Source of the DNA: Aquanectria penicillioides
Lineage: Eukaryota > Ascomycota > Sordariomycetes > Hypocreales > Nectriaceae
Direction of reading: 5' to 3'
DNA length: 64,000 bases
Assembly (NCBI GenBank): GCA_003415625.1
Contig: PYIU01000003.1
Location: 496,001 to 560,000 of the forward strand
Each line of letters opens with the position of its first letter. The first letter of the stretch is position 1. The notes under the pieces are model-generated. The model was given only the letters and a program-made list of their open reading frames with translations. It made no database searches and had not been told where the DNA came from. The position numbers and the translations under genes are program-made. Positions 33,518-46,412 of the stretch are shown piece after piece.

Positions 33518-35715
33518 ATGGACGAGACGGGCCATATCCCCAGATTAGACGGCCAGCACGGTGAGGACCAGATAAGCGTCCACATCTTCCCCTGCGAAAA
33601 TGGGATCGGCCCAGAAAATGGATTCCACAGCGAGAGTGTGCCCTTACATCAGCCGCCGCCTGTATTCACCACAATCCATCGGTGAGATTTCCTTCTCGAA
33701 CCTTGCCTTGGCCCGATGCGGCTAAACTTCACCTATCTACGCAACTTCAGAATGATTCCGGACTGACTCTTCCCTCCAGTATACGTAGCCTCGTCCTAGC
33801 TAGCATTGGTAAAGTTCCCTGTAGCAACCCCTCTAATGCACATAAACTAATCGTGATTTGCTTAGATGACCCCTACACCTTTGATCAGTTGACTAGCCCT
33901 AGGGTCAACATAATGATTGTGCGCCCTTTGGTAGAACGACTCTTTGATCCGCACGATCTATCGACTGGTATGCCAGGCTGACAATCACGCCCATTGTGGG
34001 GAGCCGCCACTCACATCCTTACTCTAGTCTACTGTCTACTGGCAAATCGCCTACAGTTTCTACGTGAGCAGTCCACAGTCGCTCACCAAAGTGTCAGTAT
34101 CACTCGGGCGATGCTTTGCGAGCTGTTGGCTACCCGCATCTTGCGCAAATTCGAAGAAGGCGAATATGGCCCACAGATCTTGATCTTGCTGTCCAAGATC
34201 CTCGTAGAGGGTTTTGACCCTTTCTCAGGCGCACCCGAAGATGTTCAGCAATCTGGACGTTATCGACAGTGGCTCATCCAGGAACGTGGAGGTGATGAAA
34301 GGAAGACCACGGCTCTTGAACTGGCAATTCTATCTCAGAGCAAAGATCTTATCAGCTCAAGAGGATGTCAGATGGTGGTGAAGGCCATCTTTGATGGGCA
34401 AGTTGTTTATTCTCCTTTGTCCTTTCTTGATATTCTGCCCGATCACTACAAGCGCCGACCAATTTCCATCTACAACCCGTACACGGCTCCGTTACTTGAC
34501 CACCGCCGCCTCATCGTCCCTCGGGTGAGAATTATCCTCGAGCTCGCCCACTTCATGGTTTTGCTCCTTCTGTACTTCCTGGTTATGCTCAATCGCAACG
34601 ATCCCTTGCCTTATAAGTATGAGGCAATATTTGTTGTTTACACAGCTGGATGGGCCCTCCAGGAGTTCGCCACAATCATTGAGCATGGCTGGGAAGTCCA
34701 CGCCCAGAGTCTGTGCTCATCTCTGGACACGAGCTTTATCCTGATCTTCGGCGCCTACCTTCTTGCTCGAGTATATGATATCACCCAAGGTGACGCCCCT
34801 GACGGCATCGCCATCAATGTTCTGTGCATGGCAGCTCCAATCTTGCTCACTCGTGTCGCTTTTAGCCTCATGCCCGAGAGCATTCTGTTCATCTCCCTAC
34901 ATGCTATTATCAAGGACTTTATGCTTTTGACTTTCATCGCAGTGTGGTGCTTCACTGGCTTCTTCCTGGCGCTACAGTGGCTTTGGCCTCACGATGGAAC
35001 CGACGAGGGCCCAAAGTGGTACGCTGTGATCAAGTGGCTTTTATGGATCTGGTTTGGCCTCGATGGAACAGGGATTGAGGAGTCTTATCGCTTCAATGAA
35101 ATCCTAGGTCCAGCCCTCATGGTTGGGTTTGCCTTCCTTGGCAACACCCTATTTCTCACTATCCTTGTCGCACTGCTCACCAACACGTTCTCGCGAATTG
35201 TTGCCGATGAAGCTGCAGAGGTCCAGTTTCGGCGGGCCGTTTCAACGTTTGAAGGGGTCAAGAGTGACGCCATATTTGCATATCCGCCACCCTTCAATAT
35301 TGTTGCCGTCGCCATCCTCCTGCCTCTGAAGTTCATTGTCTCGGCGAGAAAGTTCCACACCATCAACATCGCTATGGTTAGGGTCATCAACGCCCCAATC
35401 TTGTTGTTGATTAGCCTGTACGAAAGACAACGCGCGCGGGGGGTCACCTTCACAAGCATTTTCAAGCTGTTGACAGATTGGCAAATCAATGGCTTCTCTC
35501 CTCACGGAGACATACGAGCCGTCTTTGAAGTGCAGCCACCACACGATTTCAGCGAGGAAGCCGATCAATTGGACACGTTGAGCGACATTGGCCTCTTGGA
35601 TCATGAGCTCATGTCGAGATCTTCAAGGGGGGTCAGGCAACCTTCGCCATTCTTACTAGGTAACAGACGGGGTCGCAGTGTCGGTTCTCACATGACTCGA
35701 TTGAACCCTCTATGA
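33518..35715 (+). CDS. YVC1: Yvc1/TRP-like vacuolar cation channel
   Basis: Exons 33518-33681, 33780-33808 (29 nt), 33866-33967 and 34028-35715 give 660 residues. The splices restore the family N-terminus: HRIRSLVLASIDDPYTFDQL, NIMIVRPLVERLFDPHDLS and VYCLLANRLQFLREQS. A membrane core of six to seven helices follows, with a pore-region candidate WLLWIWFGLDGTGIEES and then LGNTLFLTILVALLTNTFSRI. Yeast Yvc1 releases Ca2+ from the vacuole on hyperosmotic shock. The fungal orthologues share the conserved SIYNPYTAPLLDHRRL segment seen here near residue 235. Each intron has GT...AG ends and total length is a multiple of three. It sits head to head with the HAK K+ transporter. Confidence 0.92.
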
Positions 35716-37038
35716 ATAGATCCCCATCCAAAGAATGGTGCGAGTGAAGATGCCAATTGATTTGAGCGTTTCATAGTTCAGCATGGAATCGCCATGGTGG
35801 GAGTTTCTTACGGCATGACGATCATCAATGACAAGTTTGATAATGAAATATCCATCGTATCTCTCCTTAGCCCTATGCAAGTGCCGTAGTTAGCCACCCT
35901 GAGCCTTCTCGGACCGATGGAATGAGAAGCATGGGATGATATTGCCAGATTTGGGAGTGATGTCAGATTGCTAAAATGGTATTTTCAAGCTACACTCTAC
36001 ACCCTTAGCAAGCTGCATGATGTCAGGTCATGTGTTGATGTGCCTCCTCATGTTCAACTACCACTTGAGCCATATCTTGATAAGGAGTTATTAACACTAA
36101 GTAAGGCTCGGGAAATCCGACGCCAAGACGGATGGCATCGGAGATATTGACCAAGACCGCTAATATCCGGAATAGATGCTTAGACATTGAACGGCGAATC
36201 AGAACGTGGAGTTAAAATCATCGAGCCTGGTTAGTTATTTCCACGATTTAACTCGCAAGGCATACATTAAGAAAATTGAGGGAATGAATCAACCATTTGC
36301 GAATGACAACGAGAAGAGAGGGGCTTCATGTGGGAAATCTGCCTTCCCATGCTTTCCTCGTGGACAATGTCCTCATACGCTTCGGTGTAGCCGTCGTATC
36401 CCAACGCTCCGTTTAATCAAATCCAGCCTGATTCATTGTGGGGACAACGTCATCAACGAATATTGAAGTCCACTCATTAATGGAAATTGTGACGTTTCTT
36501 TCATCTTACCAACGGGAATGATACTTTTCAACAGAAGAGTCAAATCAGACGCTAGATGCCACATTAGTGTGTCAGCTGTACACGACATCCCACGCCCCGA
36601 GGTCATCTAACATCCAGTCCTCGCCTTACTTCCCACCAAGTACCTCCAATATCTCTGAATAGTGGCGAATTCAACGTCGAATGGCGGTCATTTCATTATC
36701 TAAAGGCTCACGTCCCGTGGGTTAGTGTGGGTCGGACAGAGCTCTTAGAGGGTTGATGACAAGTGTGGATGCCACCCTACCAACACCCTCAAGTGGAGCA
36801 CCGTTTATTTTAACTTGAATGGCTTTGAGGCTCAAAATGAGGCTCTGTGAGGCATGGGGGTGGTTTTGAAATTACCATCGTGTATCAAGTCTGAGCGATG
36901 AAGTTTGGTATAAAGCAAGGAGTCCTTCGCCGGATCTCTGTGTCTTCCCCAAGGCACACGCCAACAAAGCAAAACATCTAGCTTACATCTTTCTACACAC
37001 TTCAATATTTCATCTTTGAGCATCAAAAGTTCGTCAAA
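35716..37038. other. 1.3 kb intergenic region
   Basis: No gene is supported. Short frames between 35968 and 36466 have no motif and look like chance or long-decayed sequence. The last 100 bp form the promoter and leader of the TauD-type gene. Confidence 0.45.
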
Positions 37039-38644
37039 ATGGCCCCTGCCGAAGATCTTCCTCCCAATGACCTCCTGGCTATCAGCCAGCCAGAGGTTCA
37101 AAACGAATACTATTCGTCTGGTCTTCGGGCTCGATTTCGGATCGATGCTCAGAGAGCATCTTTGAAGGCCTCTTCAATTCCGGAAAACTACGCCGACATT
37201 GGTTATTATATCAATGAAGAGGCGTATAAGCGTCGGTCAGACGCCAGGCTCACCGAGAACGGGCTCCCCAAGGCTGTTCCCGAGGGCTGGCCAACCCAGG
37301 TGTCTGGGCCACTGGTCTGGACGAAGGGTGGTTTTGACGACGAGAGCACTTACTTGTATTACCTTTCCGACCAGGACAAGGTTGAAATCGCCTCGGCGTT
37401 GGAAACCTTCAAAGGTGCGATTAGTGCTACAGAGCCTTCAAAATTCCTCTTATACTTGCCATCATACTAATGAGAAACTCATAAGCAGGATACGGAATTG
37501 ACGGCAATGAGGTATCTCGCGACACCTTTCCTCTCCCTATCCTGGGCGAAAAGCTCGAGAAAATCTGTGTTGATGTGTACGACGGCCGCGGTTTCGCTGT
37601 TCTCCGTGGCCTTGACCCTGACACATACCCGATCGAAGACCTCACTGTAGTTTATCTCGGCATATCTAGTTACGTTGGCGAGCGACGTGGCAAGCAAGAC
37701 CAGCGAGGCTCGATGTTGAGTAAGGGACCTAATACCAGTTGAGGCACATGTTACAATTGTTAACAACTTTGGTGTGATGTAGTGCATGTGATCAAACGCA
37801 ATGATGAGTCCCGAGACATACAGTTCACCGAGGATAAGGTAGGAATTCTTTAAATCATGTTATTTTTCTTTCTTCAACTAACTCGTTGCTTACCTTAGCC
37901 ATTCCATACGGATACCGTTACCGATTGCTTGTGTCTTTTCACTCAATCCTTGTCTGACAAGGGTGGTCGAAGCATTTTGGCATCTGCTTGGTCTGTGTAT
38001 AACGAGCTTGCGGCTACTCGGCCTGATCTCATTCACGTCCTAGCAGCCCCAGATTGGCCTTTTGATACGTATGATCTCCTCTAAATTTTCAACACGGCCC
38101 CTTCTAGGCTGCTCCGCCTCAACACACATGCGGGGGCATCGGCACTTTCACAAGAATATGCAGCTAACCTTGCAATTGCAGATTCGGGCGCAACCCTGCA
38201 TACTACACTCGCCCCCTGCTCTTCCATCATCATGGGAAGATCATCATGTCCTTCTCTCGACGGCTGCTCGTCGGCCACCTTCCATTTGAAGTCCGAACGC
38301 CAGGCATCCCAGGACTCACTGAGGCCCAAGCTGAGGCTCTGGATGCGGTACACTTCATTGCACGCAAGCATGAGATCAAGCCACCCATGAAGCGGGGCGA
38401 TTTGCGCTTCATCAACAACATGGGAATTCTCCATCGGCGCGAGGCTTTCGAAAATAGCACAATCCATGCTCGCCATCTTGTGCGTTTGTGGCTCAACAAC
38501 GAGATGATGTGCTGGAAGCTGCCAGCCCCGCTCCGCGTTGCCTGGGCGAGAGTCTTTGATGACCAGGAACGTGAAGAACATTGGGATATTGTGCCTCCGA
38601 CGAAAGATGGTAAAATTCTGCGAGTTGCAGGAACTTGTGATTAG
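37039..38644 (+). CDS. TauD/TfdA-type Fe(II)/2-oxoglutarate dioxygenase
   Basis: Exons 37039-37414, 37489-37719, 37783-37838, 37899-38068 and 38182-38644 give 431 residues in unbroken frame. The iron site is visible: His-x-Asp in PFHTDTVTD and the distal His in GILHRREAF. The 2-oxoglutarate-binding Arg lies in RHLVRLWLN. GDLRFINN and the RGFAVLRGLDPD segment (DGRGFAVLRG) also fit fungal TauD-like, clavaminate-synthase-fold proteins. Such enzymes hydroxylate or cleave sulfonates, alpha-amino acids or secondary metabolites using O2 and 2-oxoglutarate; the substrate here is unknown. It converges with a Zn2Cys6 regulator whose next neighbour is an amidase, so nutrient-scavenging is plausible. The ATG at 37039 has a good context (caaaATGgcc). 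Confidence 0.92.
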
Positions 38645-38877
38645 TTACTGAGGGATGTATTTCATGCATGTGCTGGATTGCAAGGTCTTCCTTTTGTTTT
38701 TCTTTACCACAGATCGAGCCACAGATTGAAACCTCATGTTTTCCTTCATCCGAGTTCATATTTAACCATGATTAATACCTTGAATGAGAATGTTTGCACA
38801 GACAATCAGTCTAAAGGTCTTGATCTGTTTCAACCCCGAAAATCATCTAAGTAGTATGTCTTTCTCTTTCTCTCGAG

Positions 38878-41375
38878 TTACTGAATTGGGACCGGTTCCC
38901 AATTTTCATCGTAGAGCTGTGAGATCCAGAAATATTCATCAAGATAATTCCTGGTTTGAAGCACTTCCTTCATTTCTAATACAGCGGTTAACAAGAAGTA
39001 TTTCGGTTGTTTGAGCGTATGTGACTGACTGTTCCGTCGCAAATTAACAAGGAAAGATGATCGTTGAACGAACTCAATCTCATCATCGGCCAAGGCTGCC
39101 ATTTTCGCCAATTCGTTGCGTTTCTTCTCATCCGAACTAATTTCGAATGGCAGTGCTCCTTTATTAATGTAGTGAAAATGTGCAAGCATCACATTCATTC
39201 CCATCTGATGCTTCGAAATGCTTTCTGGGTTGGCATAATTATTCTGAGAGAAAAATATCAGCGGAGACTTATATAAAATAAAGCATTTGTTTATAAGGAA
39301 ACTCAACCATTTGATACTGTTGTCCCGTTTCCCAATCTCTCCGCGATAACATGGAACAACTGTGAAACAAGATGAACATGGTCAAGTATATGGTAAGCCA
39401 TGACTCCTTTCTGTTTCCAAGCATTATTGCGTTAAGCTGCTTGAGGATTTTCTCTTCTAATGGGTGAAGGAATTTGGTGTACATTATACACTCCATCTGC
39501 GCAATCATAATGACTGGTATAGGAACCACTTTGTCAAAAGCGCTGCCAGGGTCGTGAACGAACTTGCCTCCCAACTTATCCTCTCCCAAGATGTGCTCAG
39601 GGTTGCTTGTTTTTCGACATGCCACCCAAAATCTTAGAGTATTAGATAGAAGGGCCTTTTCTGCGTCAGTCTAATCAGAGGCCATATTAGCAGGCAATCT
39701 TTGAGTTTCCAAGAATCACAGAGGCCGACCTTGGCGGCGTCAGCACGCCGAAACGCGAATTGGTATGTTTCCCAGAAGAGGTCATCAGACGGAATTGTTC
39801 GTGCAATATACCACCACACATTCTTTTCAATAAAGGCGTGTAGTACAGCAGCAGTTTTCGCCATATCTGCCAGAGCATATCGAGGGATATCATGAATTCT
39901 TGTCACACCATTGCTGGTCCATGTTTCGACTAACATGTCCCCCTCTACTGGCTTGAACTCTCTGACTTCAACCTCATACGGTGCCTCAAGATATATTTGA
40001 GAGACTTGGATTGTCCTGAGCTCTGTAGAAGCCCATTCTTTAATATCCACAAGGTCCATACTCTGCCATCGCTTGGAGAACATTTGGTATGGCATTTTCT
40101 GGTCCCGGTGGAGGGAAGAGTCGGTAATGATCCATCTTAAACATGGGAAGTTGTATCCCGGTCCTTTCCCATACTTGCATATGGCACAAGGCTCTTCCGG
40201 GTTTGGGATTTCAAATTTGCACTAGAAAAAGACAGTTAGTTGATTGATAGCTTAAAGACAATATTTAGGGAAGGATGTAGCGTACTCTAATTTTCTGCAG
40301 TCTGCAACTAACGCAGCATTTCATTTCTCTAGTTATCGCAGTCTTTCGTTTTTTTTCCTCACTAAAAGGCATTCGCCGTTGTGTTCCATGCTGATCGTTG
40401 TTCTTCTTTGGTCGCGGTCGTGGTTTGGTAGATGTTAAATTCTTATTCGGGGATCGTTTTTTTCTTTCTTTCTACACAACACCGTCAGTTAGTCAATTGC
40501 CAACCTTGTAGACATTGCCCTAGCTGATTTCTAACTTTGGGGATCGTATAGACTTTGCTAAGACCCAGAACCGTGGGCCGTCTCTCGGTTGTGTTCTTTG
40601 TCTGAGAAACCGCTGCACTAGATGGTGTAATCATCGAGTATTCGGATGACGCTTTAGATTGCGAACCCTCTTTCGACGGTGGAGTTGTAACTACCCATGA
40701 TGAGGAAGGGCTTGGGGAGGCAGCGAGTGGTGATAAGAGATCCTGAGATCGGCAGCCGGGTTGCAGGAAGGGAATTATGATATTGCTGATCCCCGATGCA
40801 CCCAAAACCGGGGGACTTGGTAGTGTGTTGTCCATCTCTACGTCTTCGACCCGAAGCTCTGGTGTTGGGTTAAGAGGATCGGCATCAAGGTGTAGACTCG
40901 AGGTTCGAATATCTTGGTCTAGGAACGAGAGTGGAGCGGCATAATGGCCTGAAACTTGGACATGATTGACAAGGCCAGGGACATCTAGGCAATTGATGAT
41001 CGAATTGTCGCTGTGAGCAAATCCCACGCCATGCAGAATATTTGTGGCGTCTGGACAGGAAGAATTCGAGACCCCTCCAAAATCCGGGTTCTCTGAATCG
41101 CCCAAGGAACTGGACCACGAAGATGGCCATTGGAGGAAATTGAACAACTCCCATTGTTCCTTGGACGAAGTATTCTGGTCCGTCATATGGCTATCTGGGT
41201 TTGTTCCGGCTGCGATTTGAATCCCAGGCCACGGGTGTGTGGTTGCCCGGTTCGAAAAGAGTTCCAGATTATCGTGTGAGTTATTTAGGTGGTTGATCTG
41301 CGGTCTCGAGCATGAAATTTGGATATTGTCGGTGTGGCAATCTCGGAGTGCGTCTTGCGATATAGGATTCGACAT
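38878..41375 (-). CDS. Zn2Cys6 transcription factor with a mid-protein zinc cluster
   Basis: Exons 41375-40536, 40471-40286, 40221-39730, 39670-39308 and 39243-38878 give 748 residues. The first ~280 residues are Ser/Pro/Asn-rich and disordered. A very basic stretch (KKERKKRSPNKN) leads to the zinc cluster near residues 325-365: CVSC, LQKIRC, then PCAIC and a last Cys in NFPCLRW. Spacing is C-x2-C-x6-C-x10-C-x2-C-x11-C, looser than the standard cluster but known in a fungal subgroup. The C-terminal ~380 residues are mostly helical (LADMAKTAAVLHAFIEKNVWW, shown as 20-residue-scale landmark) and probably form a ligand- or partner-sensing domain. Promoter targets are unknown; the adjacent TauD and amidase genes are candidates. 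All four introns have canonical ends. Confidence 0.82.
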
Positions 41376-42620
41376 TTTGACGATCGGACACGTTTCGATG
41401 GCTCCGCGAAATTCGGAAAAGAGTCTGGGTGCGAGCCAGCCATGTTCTCGAAGCTAGCTAAGGGTGGAGCCGTTGGCTGCGCTACACTACTTGTAGTCCC
41501 ACCTCCTCCCTCGACCGCCGGGGTTGCTCGTGAAATTTTAGGCATCGAGTCGTTTGAAAAGTTGCGAACCGTTCCAAGAAGAATCGACGGAGGGAAAATA
41601 ACGAGGAGATGAGGCGAAGTTAGATGAGGCAACGAATGCAATGTACGTCAATGCATGGAAGGCCTCAAACTGGCGGGGGATCTCTCATATGTGACGTGGA
41701 GGAGCATAAGCAGTGCACAGCTACCACATGAGTGAAGAGTTTGCTTGGAACTCTCATGAGCGGAATAAATGATAATAAAATGCGGAATAATTTGAAAATC
41801 CTACGTCATCAACTTATTCTTCCGGAGCCTAAATCACTATACACTTCCATTAATGATCGTGACCTTATGCGATTCTCTGAGAAGTTTACGATTCCCATGT
41901 GCTTCTGCGTTTTTGTCACTTCAGTCTACATCACGGCATGGGGCTGAGGCACCCTTGCAAAAGCTGACAAAACCATCAGTCACTCGCAAGCCTCACAGCA
42001 TGCATGGCGTCGTGGGCGTCTCTCAGAGAATCAGGCATCCAATCATCTGCAATAATTATCTCAAAACCGATGAGGGACTTGGGATTTCATTGGTGTCAAA
42101 AATGCCTCTCTCATGTTTGGTTTCCACTACTTGTCTTGAAATTCGATAGTTGCTCAGGTGGCCTACCACAGAGCGAGCTAAGCCATGGTGTGCAACGAGG
42201 TTGGGATCGGACGAGACTCTGGGGGGCAAAGAATCCATTTTTGGTCCAATTCATGGTTGCAATGACGGATTTTGAGTTACTAGATAATGAATCCAATAAC
42301 ATTGGCTTCAACAACGGGAGTATGGACGAAGATACAACTCATGCCCATACGTCAAGGGTTCCTTGAACTGAGTTACATCCCAACTCCCACCACGTCGCAT
42401 CCCTGTCTTCCATCTGACCCAATCAGAATTCACATCCTTCATTCACTGTCATTCTCAAATCCTTCATTGGCTCGTTGCACCTCGCGTCGTCTTAGTAGTC
42501 CACCATCCCAGTGTCCAATATCATGCCTAGCTGTGCAATTGGGTTTCTTTTCTTGTCCTGACTCTTCAGTTTACCATTTACACTGTATTTTCCATTTGCG
42601 CACTAGCCAGTTCCCTCCAT
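41376..42620. other. 1.2 kb intergenic region
   Basis: This lies between the regulator's 5' end and the amidase's 3' end (both minus strand). Several ORFs of 60-170 codons on the plus strand lack motifs and cross the amidase's last exon out of frame. None is called. Confidence 0.45.
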
Positions 42621-45129
42621 TCACGCCTTACCATTCCAAAATTTGTCATGGTAGATGTAATCTCCATGTTTTTGTGTGTATTCTTTCACCGCATCTGCAA
42701 CGAGCTGCGCCATCGATAATAGCCGCTCCTCTTCCAACCGTCGAGCAAACAGCTGGACTGAGGCTGGAGCGCCATCGTAGAGATCAGGGTCGTCTTCAGT
42801 ATGTCAGCCAGGTGTGAAGAATTGCCAGAGGGCAAAATGACGAGCTTACATGCTTCCATGTTTTTTCGGTCCTTTTCTGTGAGAGCTTGAAACCCCTTCC
42901 CAACCCGATCTATATCCTTCATCGCAAACGTTACTGGTATGACAACGCTCGTAAAATCAAGCACATTTAATGAACTGCTGTACGCTAAAGACCAGTTAGG
43001 AACGAAGAGTCAGTACGTCGACTATGGTTACTTGCGTGAGTGGTAGAACTTTCCAGGCAAGACAGCTGCATAAGGCGAAACTGGCGCGATGACAGCTTCC
43101 ACCGGTCGTCCTGAATGTTCTGTCAGGCTCAGGAGCTCAAATATGTTGACAAGACTTACCGTTCCCTGTTTTGAAAGCAGATGAGCTCCAATAATCATTG
43201 TATCTCTTTCTATAGTCTTTCATATGGACTACGACTTTCTCGAACTCAGGCAATGATATTGGCGGCTTGGGCTGGCCGCCAGGAAACAGATTTTTTATTT
43301 CGGGGACAAACGGCTCGCCGGATTTGTGGATAGCCTCGTAGACATCTGGGCAGCCATCTCCTCTTGCTATGAGTCCCTTCTTGAACTTAGGCTGCGATCA
43401 TCTAGTGAGGGCATTGAATACTTGCATGTATTTGCATAGATTCGTTATTCGATGGGGGCTGCCAATCGAGTATCTTAGGTTGCAATCAGGTCTGCTTTGG
43501 GTTGAATCGAGCATTTTGACAATTGAACCTACTTTATACCCTGACTCTTGAAGAGCTTTCTGGACAATTCTCATTGCGCGCGCAATTGGGGGGTGCGGAC
43601 TGACGATCCCATCATCAAGCATGAATCCAAACGCTGGCTTGTATCCTTCCTCATTCTCAGCAACGTACTCCTTTTCGGCCCTCCATGGAATGGGGAGTGT
43701 GTATGGGTCATGGAGCCAAGGCTCAGTAGACAATAGAGACTTAAAAACCAGCCTGAGAGTTGCGACCGAGTGCCCCATGATTCCTGCGACTGTGGGCATG
43801 ACCTCCTGTCCCGAACCCTAATCGCGTTAAGTCAATATGGAGAATTGGTTGCATATCAGAATATCACGCACTGTGTTTGCAACATCTTTGAACGATATGC
43901 GACCTACTGATGGCTTGAGGCTGAACAGCCCTTGGAAAGAAGACGGCATCGAAACAGAGCCTCCGATGTCTGTGCCGATGCCAAAGGCACTTCCTCTGAA
44001 TGCTTGCATGGCACCCTCCCCTAAAACTATATTAGCCAATCTCTCAGGATATATTGAGCAGTTCTTTTCCACCTCCCGAAGATCCTCCAGTTGACAGAAG
44101 CTGGTTGTACGGATTCCGTGCGTAGCCGAGGATGTTGTTGTTGGTCTCGGGGGCCTTATTGAGGTTAGTCAACCACGCCAACATGACTTTTTCATGACCT
44201 TGAGAAAAGCAGCAAAACTCACCCAGATGCTTTGAACTAATGTGGTCTAAAATTATTCTATCAACATCCATGGGAAAGTGGCCTGATAAGGGACAGTGCA
44301 TGTCTTCACCTTTCCGATCGGTATCGCTCCAAGAGCTAAGAACTCTCGAACTAATTCGCTCTCAGTAGCCTTTTCCCTACCAGTACCCTCGTGGCCTTCA
44401 AAAGTTCCGATCCAGCTTACAAAGGCCATGGAAGTTTCAAGCCCTTTGATGTGAAACTGATCCTTCAGCGTTAGGGGAATACCATGCAGAGGACCAATGA
44501 GTCTATTGTGAGTTTCGAAGTACGCATCCAATTCCTTCGCTCGTGCCAAGGCAATATCAAACCCAATCTCTAGCATCAAGTTACTCTACCTCAGCGAATA
44601 GGAGACGCGGTCCATTAGCCCAGTAAATCACAGCTTCTGCCACACTGGGTTCATTGCACAGAGGATTAACCGGGAGGAAACGTACAATCTGATGCGCATA
44701 TGCTGCCCGTTTGCAAAATGCTGTGACAACCTGTACCGCAGAAAGAGTACCGTTTCCCATTGCATCAATGAGATCTTGGACGTCAAGAGATGGGATAACA
44801 CGGGAGTTTTCATCTAGCAATCCTTCAAAGAAGTCACCTAACACACATCTGCGACGCTTTGCCTCCTGGATGATTTTCTCGCTGAGCCTCCATTCCACAG
44901 GAATCTTGAGATCATCTGCTCGGCGCTTCTCAGCAACGATTTGACCCCAAGGACGCCCTGAGGGTGGAGTCGTGGACAGGGATGATACCAGGGGAATATG
45001 CACGCGAGTTATGTCAACACTTGAAGCGAAAATCCACATATACCAGAAAACAAGAATGACAAGGACAAAAATCCTCAGTGTTGGTCTTTTTCTCATGGTC
45101 GTAGCCATTAATAAAGGAATCTGGCCCAT
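42621..45129 (-). CDS. Amidase-signature hydrolase with N-terminal membrane anchor
   Basis: Eleven exons: 45129-44686, 44585-44310, 44246-44223 (24 nt), 44154-44073, 44020-43872, 43817-43533, 43473-43426, 43385-43160, 43110-43036, 42984-42850 and 42793-42621. Together they give 638 residues. An N-terminal hydrophobic helix ([18 protein letters not shown]) suggests membrane anchoring. The catalytic Lys lies in [10 protein letters not shown]. The amidase signature is completed by splicing, GGSSGGEGA, followed by [11 protein letters not shown] with the nucleophile Ser. The C-terminus ([20 protein letters not shown]) matches fungal fatty-acid-amide or general acetamidase-like enzymes that hydrolyse carboxamides to ammonia and acids. 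Two introns, after 43426 and after 43036, begin GCAAGT rather than GT. No other break is seen. Confidence 0.9.
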
Positions 45130-46412
45130 ACTTGCTTGTTTGTAGCGGTGAGATCAGTCTTCACAAGCAGCCCGAGTCCGAGAGTCAAGGTGGGAGCAAG
45201 TCAAACTAGATCCTGATCAATCACTGGATAGAGGATGCAACTAGACAGTTAAGTAACGCAGGTTGTCGTACCCAGTTATTGGAAGTGACAATCAATCACA
45301 CTCTCGGCGCCCGAAATTACAAAACATTTGGTTTGTGTCGAATCAGGAAGCGTCACTTATCTACCCTTGTTCTCGTCGCCCTGCTTGTCTAAGCTGGCTG
45401 CATATGTCCATATTCCGAGGCGTCGGGCTTAGCGGTCCACCAATAGCATCATCATGTTATCTTTGTGATCGGTGAAGCATCACCTGATTTCCATCCATCA
45501 CCAGTTCGCTCCGCCCCAGCCATCGCCATCTTTGTCTCACTCAATTTTTGGGTTTTGCACATTCTCACCTTTGGAAGTCACTGCACTGCCTTTATCGCCC
45601 TACATCCCAGTACCACATGTACTGACGCCTTCCACCGTGGCACCGCCAGCCAAGAGACTCCATTCCAACCGAAAGGCCAATGACAGAGCCTTTGTATGAT
45701 ACCTTTATCAGTTTTGCTCTCTGGTTGTCTTCACCTCGAAGCCACACCCCAATGATGTGCCTCCCGCAAGGCTTATTTCCTCCCTCAGCCACAGCCGCCA
45801 GTTTCTCCCACAAGCATTCGGGTCCGGCCCTTAGTTCGTTCTAAGCACAGCCGCTGGAATCGCTGATCATGTCCCAAGAAAGCACATGATCGGGACATAG
45901 TGTTAGGACCCCTGAGCCTCAGCATCGGTCATCCCGGCGGCCCCGGGAATGATTGGCTGAACCGGCATCGTGGGAGGAATTCGTATCTCTCAACCACTTC
46001 ACGATGGGGCTGAGAGATATTCAAGGCAGAAACCACAATCAGAGGTTTTTCCACTTGTCTAAATACTTATTCGAAACTCAAAAGGTCGCCCTGGCGTATG
46101 CGCCCAAGCCAAATTGTACTTTGGTCATGTTCCAGACCAATAAAGGATTGCGGGCTACTTTGACTGATCAGTATAGCTTTACCCTTGCCATAGTTAATCG
46201 CTACAACTAGCTCACTATGTATTGGAGAACTTAAATTCCCACGATGTTCCGGTTACTTGATGTCTTTCCATCACCTCCATCCATTAACACCCACCTTCTC
46301 CACACATCTTGTTCTATATCATTGGCAATATTATAATTGCTTCCTCCCAGCACGCTCAAAACAATAAGCCTTAAAAAAAAACCGTATCAGATTGTCCCTT
46401 CTCTCAACCACC
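45130..46412. other. Intergenic stretch with one weak ORF
   Basis: A 68-codon frame from ATG 46004 to 46210 (+) starts MGLRDIQGRN and has a plausible soluble composition, but no recognised domain and no intron evidence. It may be a gene fragment. Nothing else is seen. Confidence 0.35.

Noticed and set aside
42287..42817. 176-codon plus-strand ORF
   Set aside because: It has no motif and overlaps the amidase's last exon, which is well supported on the other strand.
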